Assembly (NCBI RefSeq): GCF_026240945.1
Contig: NZ_JAPFPY010000022.1
Location: 45,691 to 109,690 of the forward strand
Origin: Mycolicibacterium sp. J2
GTDB taxonomy: Bacteria > Actinomycetota > Actinomycetes > Mycobacteriales > Mycobacteriaceae
Direction: 5' to 3'
Length of the DNA: 64,000 nt
Each line of letters starts with the position of its first letter. The stretch's first letter is position 1. Positions 7,846 through 16,256 of the stretch are shown here, one piece after another. A program made the position numbers and the translations under genes. The notes under the pieces are model-generated. The model saw only the letters and a list, made by a program, of their open reading frames with translations, was not told where the DNA came from and searched no databases.

Positions 7846-10557
7846 GTGATCATCGGACGGTGCGCGGAGCTGGCAGTCATCACCGACGCCATCACCGCCG
7901 TGTCCGAGAGCGGAACGGCGCTGGTGATCGACGGCGAAGCGGGCATAGGCAAGTCGACATTGCTCAGCGCGGCCGCCGATCGGGCCGCCGCCGACGGATA
8001 CGGCCGCCTCGGGTGTTCCGGCTTACAAAGTCAGGCCGAGGTGGGATTCGCCGGTGTCCATGAATTGATCCATCCCCTCCTGGCACACGCCCGCGAACTG
8101 CCGGTGCGGCAACGCAACGCACTCATGACCGCATTCGGACTCGAGGACGGACCACCGCCCGACCGGCTGCTGGTCAGCCTCGCCGTCCTCGGTCTGTTGG
8201 AGGAAGCAGCCAGCCGTAAACGGCTCATCCTGATCGTCGACGATGTGCAGTGGCTCGACCAATCCTCCCTCGATGTACTGGCATTCGTGGCACGGCGTCT
8301 GGTCAACGCCCCCTTGCTGCTGTTGTGCGCAGAGCGCACCACGACCGCCGGTCCGGTGCCGCAATTGGAGGGCGTAACGCGGCTGTCGTTGGGCCCCTTG
8401 GCGGTGTCCGATGCCGAACGGCTGCTGACCCAGACGCTGCACACCATGCCCCACCCGGTCGACACCCATCTTCGCCGACGCGTGCTCGAACAGTCGAACG
8501 GAAACCCGCTGGCCGTCATCGAGCTGACCTCCGCCGTCGGGGAGCGGGGCAGCACCGCGGTGTTCGCCGGCGAACCGTTACCGACCAGTCGTCGGGTGGA
8601 GCGCGCGTTCCTCAACCAGCTCGACGCCCTCCCCGACGGCGCGCGGCAGCTGCTGCTCCTGATCTCGGCGAGCGATGGATCGCTTACTGAAATCGATTCA
8701 GCTGCAAAGGCCCTCGGGCTGAATGCCGTCGCGCTCCTCGATCCGCTGGAGCGGGCGAGCCTGGTCACCGTGGGCGATGGGCGCGTTCAGGTGCGCCATC
8801 CATTGATCCGGTCCACCGTCTACGGGGCGGCCGCGTTGTCTGCGCGCGCACAGGTGCACCGCTGTCTCGCCGCCACAGCGACGGATCCGATCCGGGCTGC
8901 CTGGCACCGCGCCGAGGCGACGTTCGGACCCGACGAAGCGGTGGCGACCGACCTGGAAGGTGCCGCCGACCAGGCTCGGTCCCGCGGAGCGGGAGCCGAG
9001 GCCGCAGCTGCACTGCGCCGCGCCGCGATCCTGTCTCCCGACACCAGGGCGCGGGTGCGTCGGTTGAGCGCCGCCGCCGAGGTGGCGCGCAGCGCCGGGC
9101 TGACATCGGAATCCATCCGCATCCTGGCCGAAGCTGAGCCGCTCGCCATCGGCCACGAGGAAGACGAACCCCTTGCCATCACGCGGTTCATCCTGAATGC
9201 CACCGCTGCGCTGCCAGGACACAGCGCGACCGAACTGGTCACGCTGGCAGGCAAATTCGCCGATCACGAGCATCAACGACGGGAACTGCTGTGGGCCGCG
9301 GCCATCGAGTGCCGCATGCACGGGTTACCCGAGGATGCACGCCTCGATGTCGCCCACGCGATCGCCACCATCTACGACGGCGACGACGCGCTACTCGCCA
9401 GCGCTGCCGCACTGGTCGACGATATCGGTGCCGGACAACGGTTACGTCCACTCCTGCCGCAGCTGATCGAGGAGTTCGGGGACCAGCCGCTCGTTCTCAT
9501 GGCGATGGGCTTCGCGGCCGAGGCCGTCGCCGAACGCGGCCACGCGCTGACCTGTTGGCTCCGCGTGGGCAATCAAGCGCGACACAACGGCTCGGCCGCT
9601 GACGAATGCGAGAGCCTACGTGGCAGTGCTCAGCTGTTCCTGATGCAGGGCCGCCTGCAGGCCGCCGCCATCGCAGCCGAGAATGCGATGCGCATGGCCA
9701 CCGATATGAATCTGCCCATGACCGAGGGATCGGCGGCGGCCTACCTGGCCCGCGCGCTGGCATGGCAAGGTCAACCCCAGCGCGCCCGTGAGGCCCTCGA
9801 TCACGCCCGACTGACACTCGCGCCCGACCCTTCCCTGCTGTGGAACGACGACGCGCACTGGGCCGCCGGGATGGCCGCGTTGTGTGCGAATGATCACGCT
9901 GCCGCGTTTGGCCATCTGCGGACGATGTCGCTGCACCGGACCACCAGGCGCTGGGCCGTCGCCGATCTCGCCGAGGCTGCGGCCGGTTGTGGACAGCCGG
10001 AGCTGGCACGGCCACTCGTAGCCGAGATCGCCGCCGAGGCCCGCAGATTGGGCACCGGTCTGGAGTTGATGCTGGCCCGCCGGGCGCAGGCGCTACTGGC
10101 CGACTCCGACGATGACGCAGACGCGGGGTTCCGGTCGGCCTTGGCCGCCGGAGAGCACGCCGACGCGGCGCTGGAATTGGCCCGAACCCACCTGCTCTAC
10201 GGGGAATGGCTGCGCAGGCAGCGCCGTATCGTCGAGGCACGCACCCATCTGTCGCTGGCCCTGCCTGCTTTCGACGCCGCCGGTGCTGCACCGTTCGTCG
10301 AGCGCGCTGCGGCCGAGTTGCGGGCCGCGGGCGTCTCCCATGCGGCGAGGGTCGTACACAGCGCCGCCGCCGATCTCACCGCCCAAGAACTCCAAATCGC
10401 GCAACTGGCGGCGTCCGGATTGACCAACCGGGAGATCGCCGACCGCATCTACGTATCCCACAAGACGGTCGCCGCCCATCTCTACAAGGTGTTCCCGAAA
10501 CTGGGAGTCACCAGCCGAAGTCAACTGCACGCCGCACTGGGACAGTTGGTCATCTAA
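7846..10557 (+). CDS. Large ATP-binding LuxR-type regulator (LAL/MalT-like)
   Basis: This regulator of about 903 residues has an N-terminal AAA/STAND ATPase (Walker A GEAGIGKST near 30-38, Walker B LILIVDDVQWLD near 127-138), a long TPR-like helical middle, and a C-terminal LuxR helix-turn-helix (LTAQELQIAQLAASG, TNREIADRIYVSHKTV). LAL proteins are usually pathway-specific activators that bind an inducer and ATP. The start is either GTG 7846 or TTG 7837. I prefer GTG because the protein then begins MIIGR, as its relatives do. It is followed at 10621 by a paralogue of the 239-residue gene. Confidence 0.9.
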   Translation: MIIGRCAELAVITDAITAVSESGTALVIDGEAGIGKSTLLSAAADRAAADGYGRLGCSGLQSQAEVGFAGVHELIHPLLAHARELPVRQRNALMTAFGLEDGPPPDRLLVSLAVLGLLEEAASRKRLILIVDDVQWLDQSSLDVLAFVARRLVNAPLLLLCAERTTTAGPVPQLEGVTRLSLGPLAVSDAERLLTQTLHTMPHPVDTHLRRRVLEQSNGNPLAVIELTSAVGERGSTAVFAGEPLPTSRRVERAFLNQLDALPDGARQLLLLISASDGSLTEIDSAAKALGLNAVALLDPLERASLVTVGDGRVQVRHPLIRSTVYGAAALSARAQVHRCLAATATDPIRAAWHRAEATFGPDEAVATDLEGAADQARSRGAGAEAAAALRRAAILSPDTRARVRRLSAAAEVARSAGLTSESIRILAEAEPLAIGHEEDEPLAITRFILNATAALPGHSATELVTLAGKFADHEHQRRELLWAAAIECRMHGLPEDARLDVAHAIATIYDGDDALLASAAALVDDIGAGQRLRPLLPQLIEEFGDQPLVLMAMGFAAEAVAERGHALTCWLRVGNQARHNGSAADECESLRGSAQLFLMQGRLQAAAIAAENAMRMATDMNLPMTEGSAAAYLARALAWQGQPQRAREALDHARLTLAPDPSLLWNDDAHWAAGMAALCANDHAAAFGHLRTMSLHRTTRRWAVADLAEAAAGCGQPELARPLVAEIAAEARRLGTGLELMLARRAQALLADSDDDADAGFRSALAAGEHADAALELARTHLLYGEWLRRQRRIVEARTHLSLALPAFDAAGAAPFVERAAAELRAAGVSHAARVVHSAAADLTAQELQIAQLAASGLTNREIADRIYVSHKTVAAHLYKVFPKLGVTSRSQLHAALGQLVI

Positions 10558-10620
10558 CCTATGGCGGCGGAAAACATTGGCGCGCATCCTAGTTCAGTCA
10601 CTGTCACGAGGAGAAAACCG

Positions 10621-11340
10621 ATGTCAGACCTGGTTGAACTGGCGTGTGCCGCGCATGGTGGCCTCGAGCACTTCGATCGATTCTCTTATCTGTCCGCTCA
10701 ATTGCATCAAGGCGGCGTGCTGTGGGGGCTCAAGGGAAAACCCACCGTTCTGGAGAATGCGCACGTCCGTGTCGATCTGAAGCGACAATGGGTGTCTCAC
10801 GGCCCCTTCGCGCCCACAGCGAATCACTCCGAGTTCACACCGCAGCGGGTCACCATCGTCTCGCCCGAGGGTGAGGTGGTCGAGCAGCTCGACGACCCGC
10901 GCACGTCCTTCGCCGGCTACGCGATGGAAACTCCGTGGAGCGACACCCAGGTGGCATACTTCGCCGGTTACACGATGTGGACCTACCTCACGTCACCGTT
11001 CCTGCTCGCGCGGCCTGGCATCCTCTCCGAAGAAATCGATCCCTGGACCGAGCAGGGTCAAACATGGCGGCGACTGCGGGTCAGCTTCCCGTCCGAGATC
11101 GCCACGCACAGCGCCGTCCAGACTTTCTACATCGACAGCGACGGCCTGGTGCGTCGCCATGATTACGAGGTCGATATCCAAGGCAGTAATCCGGCCGCCC
11201 GCTACCTTCTCGATCCGGTGAGCGTATCGGGCATCGTGCTGCCTTCGAAACTGCGAATCTATCCGCGCAATGCGGACAACACCGCGGCGGATACACCGCT
11301 TATCGTCTCAGTCGATCTGAGCAACTATGTCTTCGAGTAG
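10621..11340 (+). CDS. Conserved protein of unknown function, 239-residue family (copy B)
   Basis: This 239-residue paralogue of the protein at 6457 has the same length and landmarks: AAHGGLEHFDR, SFAGYAMETPW, AYFAGYTMWTY, DSDGLVRRHDYEVD and LPSKLRIYPRN. No catalytic motif is recognisable. The pattern of repeated short beta strands could suit a lipid- or ligand-binding fold, but that is speculation. I chose the ATG at 10621 because GAGGAGA precedes it at 10608-10614, and the in-frame ATG at 10561 would directly abut the LuxR stop. It lies 63 bases after the LuxR-type gene and is probably cotranscribed with it. Its last 16 bases overlap the convergent membrane-protein gene. Confidence 0.8.
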   Translation: MSDLVELACAAHGGLEHFDRFSYLSAQLHQGGVLWGLKGKPTVLENAHVRVDLKRQWVSHGPFAPTANHSEFTPQRVTIVSPEGEVVEQLDDPRTSFAGYAMETPWSDTQVAYFAGYTMWTYLTSPFLLARPGILSEEIDPWTEQGQTWRRLRVSFPSEIATHSAVQTFYIDSDGLVRRHDYEVDIQGSNPAARYLLDPVSVSGIVLPSKLRIYPRNADNTAADTPLIVSVDLSNYVFE

Positions 11341-11834
11341 CCGGCCGTCGCGGCCAGCAAGAGCCGCAGAATCCAGAACACCCGACCGATCGAACAGAAG
11401 CCTGCCACCGCCACGGCGAGCAACCCCGTCTGTAGCCATGGATACCCACAGGCGCGGGGCGCGTCCATCGTGATCGCAATGAGTGAGCCGGTGAAAAGAC
11501 CACCCTGCCAAGGCAACACGCCGAGGAATGCCTGACCGATCCGGCGCTCGTCACCAGCCGGTAGATCGACTGACGAGGTTGGGTTCCGAATCAGATTCAG
11601 CAGCAATGAGATGCTGGTCAGGGTTACGCCCCCCATGGTCGCGGCGATGGTGGCCAGCGACTGGTACAGCGCCCGGCGGGCGTCGGCGGGCACGTGCGTC
11701 AGTCCGCGCGGCGCCCACCCATACCGCGCCGATACCGCCCATAGGGCGATCAGGATCAGCGCAGGGATCAGGTCGAGCCAGCCGTGGTGCACCCAGTAAT
11801 ACCGCCAGCGCCGGGTGGATCGGGAGGGTGCCAC
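11325..11834 (-). CDS. Putative four-helix integral membrane protein
   Basis: This protein of about 169 residues starts at a GTG. Predicted helices are at about residues 20-37, 60-82, 102-120 and 135-160, separated by a polar segment with RNPTSSVDLPAGDERR. It resembles the DUF2254 type of membrane protein in a general way but is much shorter, so the family is uncertain. The 3' end overlaps the convergent 239-residue gene by 16 bases. It is not obviously part of the beta-oxidation operon that begins upstream. Confidence 0.6.
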   Translation of the reverse strand: MAPSRSTRRWRYYWVHHGWLDLIPALILIALWAVSARYGWAPRGLTHVPADARRALYQSLATIAATMGGVTLTSISLLLNLIRNPTSSVDLPAGDERRIGQAFLGVLPWQGGLFTGSLIAITMDAPRACGYPWLQTGLLAVAVAGFCSIGRVFWILRLLLAATAGYSKT

Positions 11835-11909
11835 GGGTTGTCATCCTTCGAAACACGTTCCCGGTGAGCAGGCCGGCGTCACCCGGCCCGCCCACCGGTT
11901 CGCTTGCGG

Positions 11910-12854
11910 CTACTGGTGTTCGGTGCGGGACGCGATCAGGTCCAACAACATCGCGTCGCGCTCGGCGGCGAGTTCGCCGATCGAACGGCCGCCGGCCTCT
12001 TCGAGCACGCCGGTGACGATTCGCTGCTCCAGTTCCGGGGTGAACGTGGGATTGCCCAGGGCCGGCCATCCCTCGGTCATCCTGGGCATCAGTGTCTCCA
12101 TGAAGTGCGCTATTCCGCCTTCACCACCGCCTAGATGCCAGAGCAGGTTCGGGCCCATCACACCCCAGCGCAGTCCGGGGCCCCAGGAGACCGCGTCGTC
12201 GGCATCCGCCACCCCGAGTACACCATCGGCGATCAGGTGCACCACCTCGCGGTACAGCGCCGACTGCAGCCTGTTGGCGACGTGACCGGGGAGCTCTTTC
12301 TTCAGCAGCACCGGCTTCTTACCGATCGTCGTATAGAAGTCCATGGCCGCCGCGATGGCCTCGGGCGAGGTGTCCGCCCCGCCGACCACCTCCACCAGCG
12401 GGATGACGTGGGGCGGGTTGAACGGATGCCCGATCACGGTTCGCTCGGCTCGGGCACACTGGGCCTGCATGACGCTCATCGTGATCCCCGACGAACTGGA
12501 TGCGATGATCGTCGACGGCGCAGCTGCCGCATCGATGTCGGCGAGCAGCTTGACCTTCAGCTCCGGCCGCTCGGGTGCATTCTCTTGGACGAAGTCGCTT
12601 TCGCCGACGGCCGCGGCCAGGTCGGTGGTGAATGTCAGACGGTCACGGGAGGCATCCGCCGCCAGTCCGAGGCGGGCGGCGGTATCCCAGGCGCCGTCGA
12701 CATAACTGCGCAACGCGGACTCCGCAGCCGGGCCCGGATCGGTGGCGATCACGTCGAACCCGCGAACCAGGAAATGGGTGGCCCAGCTGGCCCCGATGGT
12801 GCCGGTGCCCACGATCGCGATCCGGCGGATGGATGAGATGTCATATGTGCTCAT
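11910..12854 (-). CDS. 3-hydroxyacyl-CoA / carnitine dehydrogenase-like enzyme
   Basis: This 314-residue NAD-dependent enzyme has the glycine-rich site GTGTIG (residues 16-21), the catalytic region HPFNPPHVIPLVEV, and a C-terminal domain with PGHVANRLQSALYREV and SWGPGLRWGVMGP. The last motif is typical of the carnitine-dehydrogenase / lambda-crystallin branch. It would oxidise a 3-hydroxy acid or 3-hydroxyacyl-CoA to the 3-oxo form. I chose the ATG at 12854 because GAGGAGA lies just upstream. It is the last gene of the operon that begins at 16126. Confidence 0.85.
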   Translation of the reverse strand: MSTYDISSIRRIAIVGTGTIGASWATHFLVRGFDVIATDPGPAAESALRSYVDGAWDTAARLGLAADASRDRLTFTTDLAAAVGESDFVQENAPERPELKVKLLADIDAAAAPSTIIASSSSGITMSVMQAQCARAERTVIGHPFNPPHVIPLVEVVGGADTSPEAIAAAMDFYTTIGKKPVLLKKELPGHVANRLQSALYREVVHLIADGVLGVADADDAVSWGPGLRWGVMGPNLLWHLGGGEGGIAHFMETLMPRMTEGWPALGNPTFTPELEQRIVTGVLEEAGGRSIGELAAERDAMLLDLIASRTEHQ

Positions 12855-12879
12855 AGTTGGGTCTCCTCGTTCGGGGGGG

Positions 12880-13647
12880 TCAGCGTCCGCGCCATACCGG
12901 GGCGCGCTTCTCGGCGAATGCCAGCGCACCTTCGCGCGCGTCCTCGCTTGTCAACAGGCCAGCACCGATCTCGTCTTGACGGACGAACGCCTCCGCGTCG
13001 GCCAGACCCTGCGTTTCCCGTATCACCTGCTTGACCGCGGCCAGCGCCAGCGGCGCGTTTCCGGCCACTCTTTCGGCCAGTGCCCGCGCTGCGCCCAGCG
13101 CGCCCGCCGGTGGCGCCAGTTCGGCGATCAGCCCGAACCGTTCGGCTTCCACCGCCGTGATGGGGTCGCCGGTCAGCAGCAAGCGCAACGCGACGTGGTG
13201 AGGCACCCGGTGTGGTAGCCGCAGCACCCCGCCTTCACCGGCGATCAGGCCACGCTTGACCTCCGGGAAGCCGAAGGTGGCGTTCCCGGCTGCGACGATG
13301 AGGTCGCAGGCCAGGGCGAGCTCGAATCCGCCGCCTAGCGCCCAGCCCTCCACCGCGGCGATCAACGGCTTGCGCACGGTGGCCCGGGTCAGCCCGCCCA
13401 GTCCCCGGCCCGGGAGGACAGGGGTCTGCCCGGTGGCGAACGCCTTCAGATCCATTCCCGCGCTGAATGTTCCGCCTTCACCGGTCAGTAGCCCGACGGC
13501 GAGGTCTGGATCTGCGTCCAGTCGGTCCAGTGCCGCGGCGAGCTCGACGGCGACGTCACGGTTGATGGCGTTGCGCTGCTCGGGTCGGTTGATCGTGATC
13601 GTCAGAACCCCGCCCTCGGCGTCTGCACGTACCAGGTTCGCGCTCAT
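12880..13647 (-). CDS. Enoyl-CoA hydratase/isomerase family protein
   Basis: This 255-residue crotonase-fold protein has the oxyanion-hole segment GTFSAGMDLKAF near residues 58-70, the second glycine helix GWALGGGFELALACD near 102-116, and a C-terminal tail AFAEKRAPVWRGR typical of the CaiD-like subgroup. It probably hydrates an enoyl-CoA. The glutamate at the position of the first catalytic Glu of true hydratases appears as FPEVKRG. The start overlaps the CoA-transferase stop (ATGA at 13644-13647), and the dehydrogenase follows 25 bases downstream. Confidence 0.87.
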   Translation of the reverse strand: MSANLVRADAEGGVLTITINRPEQRNAINRDVAVELAAALDRLDADPDLAVGLLTGEGGTFSAGMDLKAFATGQTPVLPGRGLGGLTRATVRKPLIAAVEGWALGGGFELALACDLIVAAGNATFGFPEVKRGLIAGEGGVLRLPHRVPHHVALRLLLTGDPITAVEAERFGLIAELAPPAGALGAARALAERVAGNAPLALAAVKQVIRETQGLADAEAFVRQDEIGAGLLTSEDAREGALAFAEKRAPVWRGR

Positions 13648-14888
13648 CGGGTCGCTCCTGTCTTGGCCGGGACAGCCTGCGTGGCATACAGATCGGCGAT
13701 CTCGGCGGCGGTGAAGCCCAGTTGCCCGAGGATCTCGTCGCTGTGTTCGCCGTGTTCCGGTGCCCGTGTCGCGGGAACCTTCTGCTGCCCGCGCACGGTG
13801 ATCGGACTGTTCACGGTGTATTCCAGGTGCGCCGCGCCGCTGATCGGCACCACCACCTCACTCGCGCGCAGTTGTGGGTCGGCGGCCGCCTCCTCCGGGG
13901 TCTGGATGAAGCTGTAGGGGATACGGGCGTGATCGAGGCTCTGCTTCCAGTAGTCGCCCGGCCTGGACGAGAACTCGCCGTCGAGGATGGTGGCGAGTTC
14001 ATCGGCATGGGTTCGCAGACCCGGCTCGTCGGCGAATCGCGGGTCGGCCAGCAGGTCCGGACGGCCGAGTGATTCGACCAGTTTGGGCCAATGCTGTGGC
14101 CGGGCGACCAGCATGAGCCACCGGCCGTCACTGGTCCGATAGGGGTTGCTCAGCGGGTTCACCGGCGCGGTGCGGTCGTGGAGTTCGTACGGCGTGCCAC
14201 CGGCCAACGCGGCAGAGACCAGAGTTCCGGTGGCCCATACACCGGTGGCCAGCAGAGAGGTTCCGACGTTGGCGCCGAGACCGGTACGTTCCCGGTGGTA
14301 CAACGCGGTCGTGATGGCGGCATAGATGGCCGTGGCGGTGGTGTAGTCGCCGCTCCCCCACACCGGTGAGGTGGGTGGTGCACCGGCGTCCCGGGTGGCG
14401 GCGAGCAGTCCGCTGCGTGACCAGAACGCCGTCAGGTCGAATCCGGGGAGGTTCGCATCGGCGCCGGCATCTCCGTAACCGGTGATGTCGGCGTAGATGA
14501 CACGCGAGTTCCATTGCGACACTTCGTCATATCCGAGGTGCAAGGACTCCCGAGTGCCGTGCGGAAAGTTGGTGATCACCACGTCGGCCCACTGCACCAG
14601 GCGGCGCAGGATCGCCGTGCCGCCGGCCGATTTGAGGTCCACGGCGATACCGCGCTTGTTGCGGTTCGCCAGATGCCAGCTGTAATTGCCTGCGGCGACG
14701 GGACTGGGCGGCAGGGAACTGAGCACGCGTTGCGGGTCCCCGAGCCCGGGCGGCTCGACCTTGATGACGTCGGCTCCGAAGTCGGCGAGCATCGTCGCCG
14801 CTGCCGGCGCGGCAATGAAACTGGCGATCTCCACCACCTTGAGACCGGCGAAGATGGCGGTGGCAGATGATGTGGAGGGGGATGTCAT
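13644..14888 (-). CDS. Class III CoA-transferase (CaiB/BaiF family)
   Basis: This 414-residue enzyme has the family motifs LKVVEIASFIAAPAA, LADFGADVIKVEPPGLGDP, NRNKRGIAVDLK and LPGFDLTAFWSR, the last containing the Asp that forms the acyl-anhydride intermediate. It would activate a carboxylic acid by moving CoA from another acyl-CoA, which supplies substrate for the neighbouring acyl-CoA dehydrogenase and hydratase. I chose the ATG at 14888 over a GTG at 14903, which would overlap the upstream stop, because AGGA is suitably placed before it. Confidence 0.87.
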   Translation of the reverse strand: MTSPSTSSATAIFAGLKVVEIASFIAAPAAATMLADFGADVIKVEPPGLGDPQRVLSSLPPSPVAAGNYSWHLANRNKRGIAVDLKSAGGTAILRRLVQWADVVITNFPHGTRESLHLGYDEVSQWNSRVIYADITGYGDAGADANLPGFDLTAFWSRSGLLAATRDAGAPPTSPVWGSGDYTTATAIYAAITTALYHRERTGLGANVGTSLLATGVWATGTLVSAALAGGTPYELHDRTAPVNPLSNPYRTSDGRWLMLVARPQHWPKLVESLGRPDLLADPRFADEPGLRTHADELATILDGEFSSRPGDYWKQSLDHARIPYSFIQTPEEAAADPQLRASEVVVPISGAAHLEYTVNSPITVRGQQKVPATRAPEHGEHSDEILGQLGFTAAEIADLYATQAVPAKTGATR

Positions 14889-14899
14889 ATCTCGATTCC

Positions 14900-16126
14900 T
14901 CACACGAACGCGCTCAGGCCGCCGGTGATGGACCGGCCGACGATCAGGGTCTGCATTTCTCGCGTGCCCTCATAGGAATACAGGGCCTCGGAGTCGGCGA
15001 CGAACCGGCCGACGTTGTAGTCCAGGACGATGCCGTTGCCGCCGAGCATTTCCCGTGCCCAGCCGACGCTTTCGCGCATCCGCACCGTGCAGTACGCCTT
15101 GGCCAACGCGGATTGCTCGTCCCGATAGACACCGGCGTCCTGCAGTTGGGCCAGGCGCACCATCATGCCGGCGCACGCCGTGGCGTTGCCCAGCATCTTC
15201 ACCAGCAAGTCCTGCACGAGCTGGAATTTCCCGATGGGGCGGCCGAACTGGGTGTGTTCGACGGCGTAGGCCAGGGCGATCTCATAGGCGGCCCACATGA
15301 CTCCGACCGATTGCCAGGCAACACCGCTGCGGGTCTGACGGAGGATCTTGGCGGTGTCCTTGAACGAATTGGCTTTCTGTAACCGGTTCTCCTCGGGTAC
15401 CCGGCAGTTCTGCAGCACGATGTCGGCGTTCTGCACGATGCGCAGCGCGATCTTGTTCTCGATCTTGGTGGCGGTGAAGCCGGGGGTGCCCTTGTCCACC
15501 ACGAAGCCGAGCACGCGGTCGGTATCGACATCACGTGCCCACACCACCACGTGATCAGCGAAGGTGGCGTTGCCGATCCAGCGCTTGGCACCGTCGAGCA
15601 CCCATTCGTCACCGTCGCGGCGTGCGGTGGTCTGCATACCACCCGCCACATCCGATCCGCCGTGCGGTTCGGTCAGAGCGAAGGCGCCGATCTTCTCGAA
15701 GCGGCTCATCTGCGGCAACCATCGCCGTTTCTGCTCGTCAGAGCCGCAGGTGATGATGCTGCCGATGGCAAGTCCGGTGTGCACACCGAAGAACGTCCCG
15801 ATGGACGCGTCGGCGTGCGCCAGCTCCATCGCGGTGATGCCGTTCATCAGGTTGCTCGGTTCGGTCTCCGACGAATCCGGGTCGGCCCAGTCCACCAGGC
15901 CCAAGCCGGCGAACTCGGGAATCAGGTGATACGGGAATTCCGCTCGGGCCCAGTGGTCGTCGACGATCGGCACCACGCGGCTGGCGAAGAACGCCCGCAG
16001 CCCGTCGATGGTCTCGCGCTCCTCGTCGGAGAGGATCTCCTCGTACGCATAGAAATCGGCTTTCAGCAGTCCGGCTCCGAGATCCTGCAGCGGGATCGGC
16101 GGCAACGCCGTGGCGGTCGTGGTCAT
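14900..16126 (-). CDS. Acyl-CoA dehydrogenase, glutaryl-CoA dehydrogenase-like
   Basis: This 408-residue flavoprotein has the ACAD N-terminal helical domain, the beta domain with ALTEPHGGSDVAGGMQTTA and KRWIGNATFADHVVVWA, and the C-terminal helical domain with LGGNGIVLDYNVGRF and YSYEGTREMQTLIVGR. The Glu in YEGT is the expected catalytic base, and the overall pattern is closest to glutaryl-CoA dehydrogenases and CaiA-like reductases. It is the first gene of a four-gene minus-strand operon with a CoA-transferase, a hydratase and a 3-hydroxyacyl-CoA dehydrogenase, together a full beta-oxidation set except for a thiolase. Confidence 0.88.
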   Translation of the reverse strand: MTTTATALPPIPLQDLGAGLLKADFYAYEEILSDEERETIDGLRAFFASRVVPIVDDHWARAEFPYHLIPEFAGLGLVDWADPDSSETEPSNLMNGITAMELAHADASIGTFFGVHTGLAIGSIITCGSDEQKRRWLPQMSRFEKIGAFALTEPHGGSDVAGGMQTTARRDGDEWVLDGAKRWIGNATFADHVVVWARDVDTDRVLGFVVDKGTPGFTATKIENKIALRIVQNADIVLQNCRVPEENRLQKANSFKDTAKILRQTRSGVAWQSVGVMWAAYEIALAYAVEHTQFGRPIGKFQLVQDLLVKMLGNATACAGMMVRLAQLQDAGVYRDEQSALAKAYCTVRMRESVGWAREMLGGNGIVLDYNVGRFVADSEALYSYEGTREMQTLIVGRSITGGLSAFV

Positions 16127-16256
16127 GACATCCTCTCGACATGGTGATGGTTGTGCGCCGATTCATCGTCACCTGAACGGTCGCGCCCTTGCATCCGTGA
16201 AAACCCCAGTCCCCGTGTGGTTCCGGTCATCGTGATCGCGGCAACCACCCGAGGAA

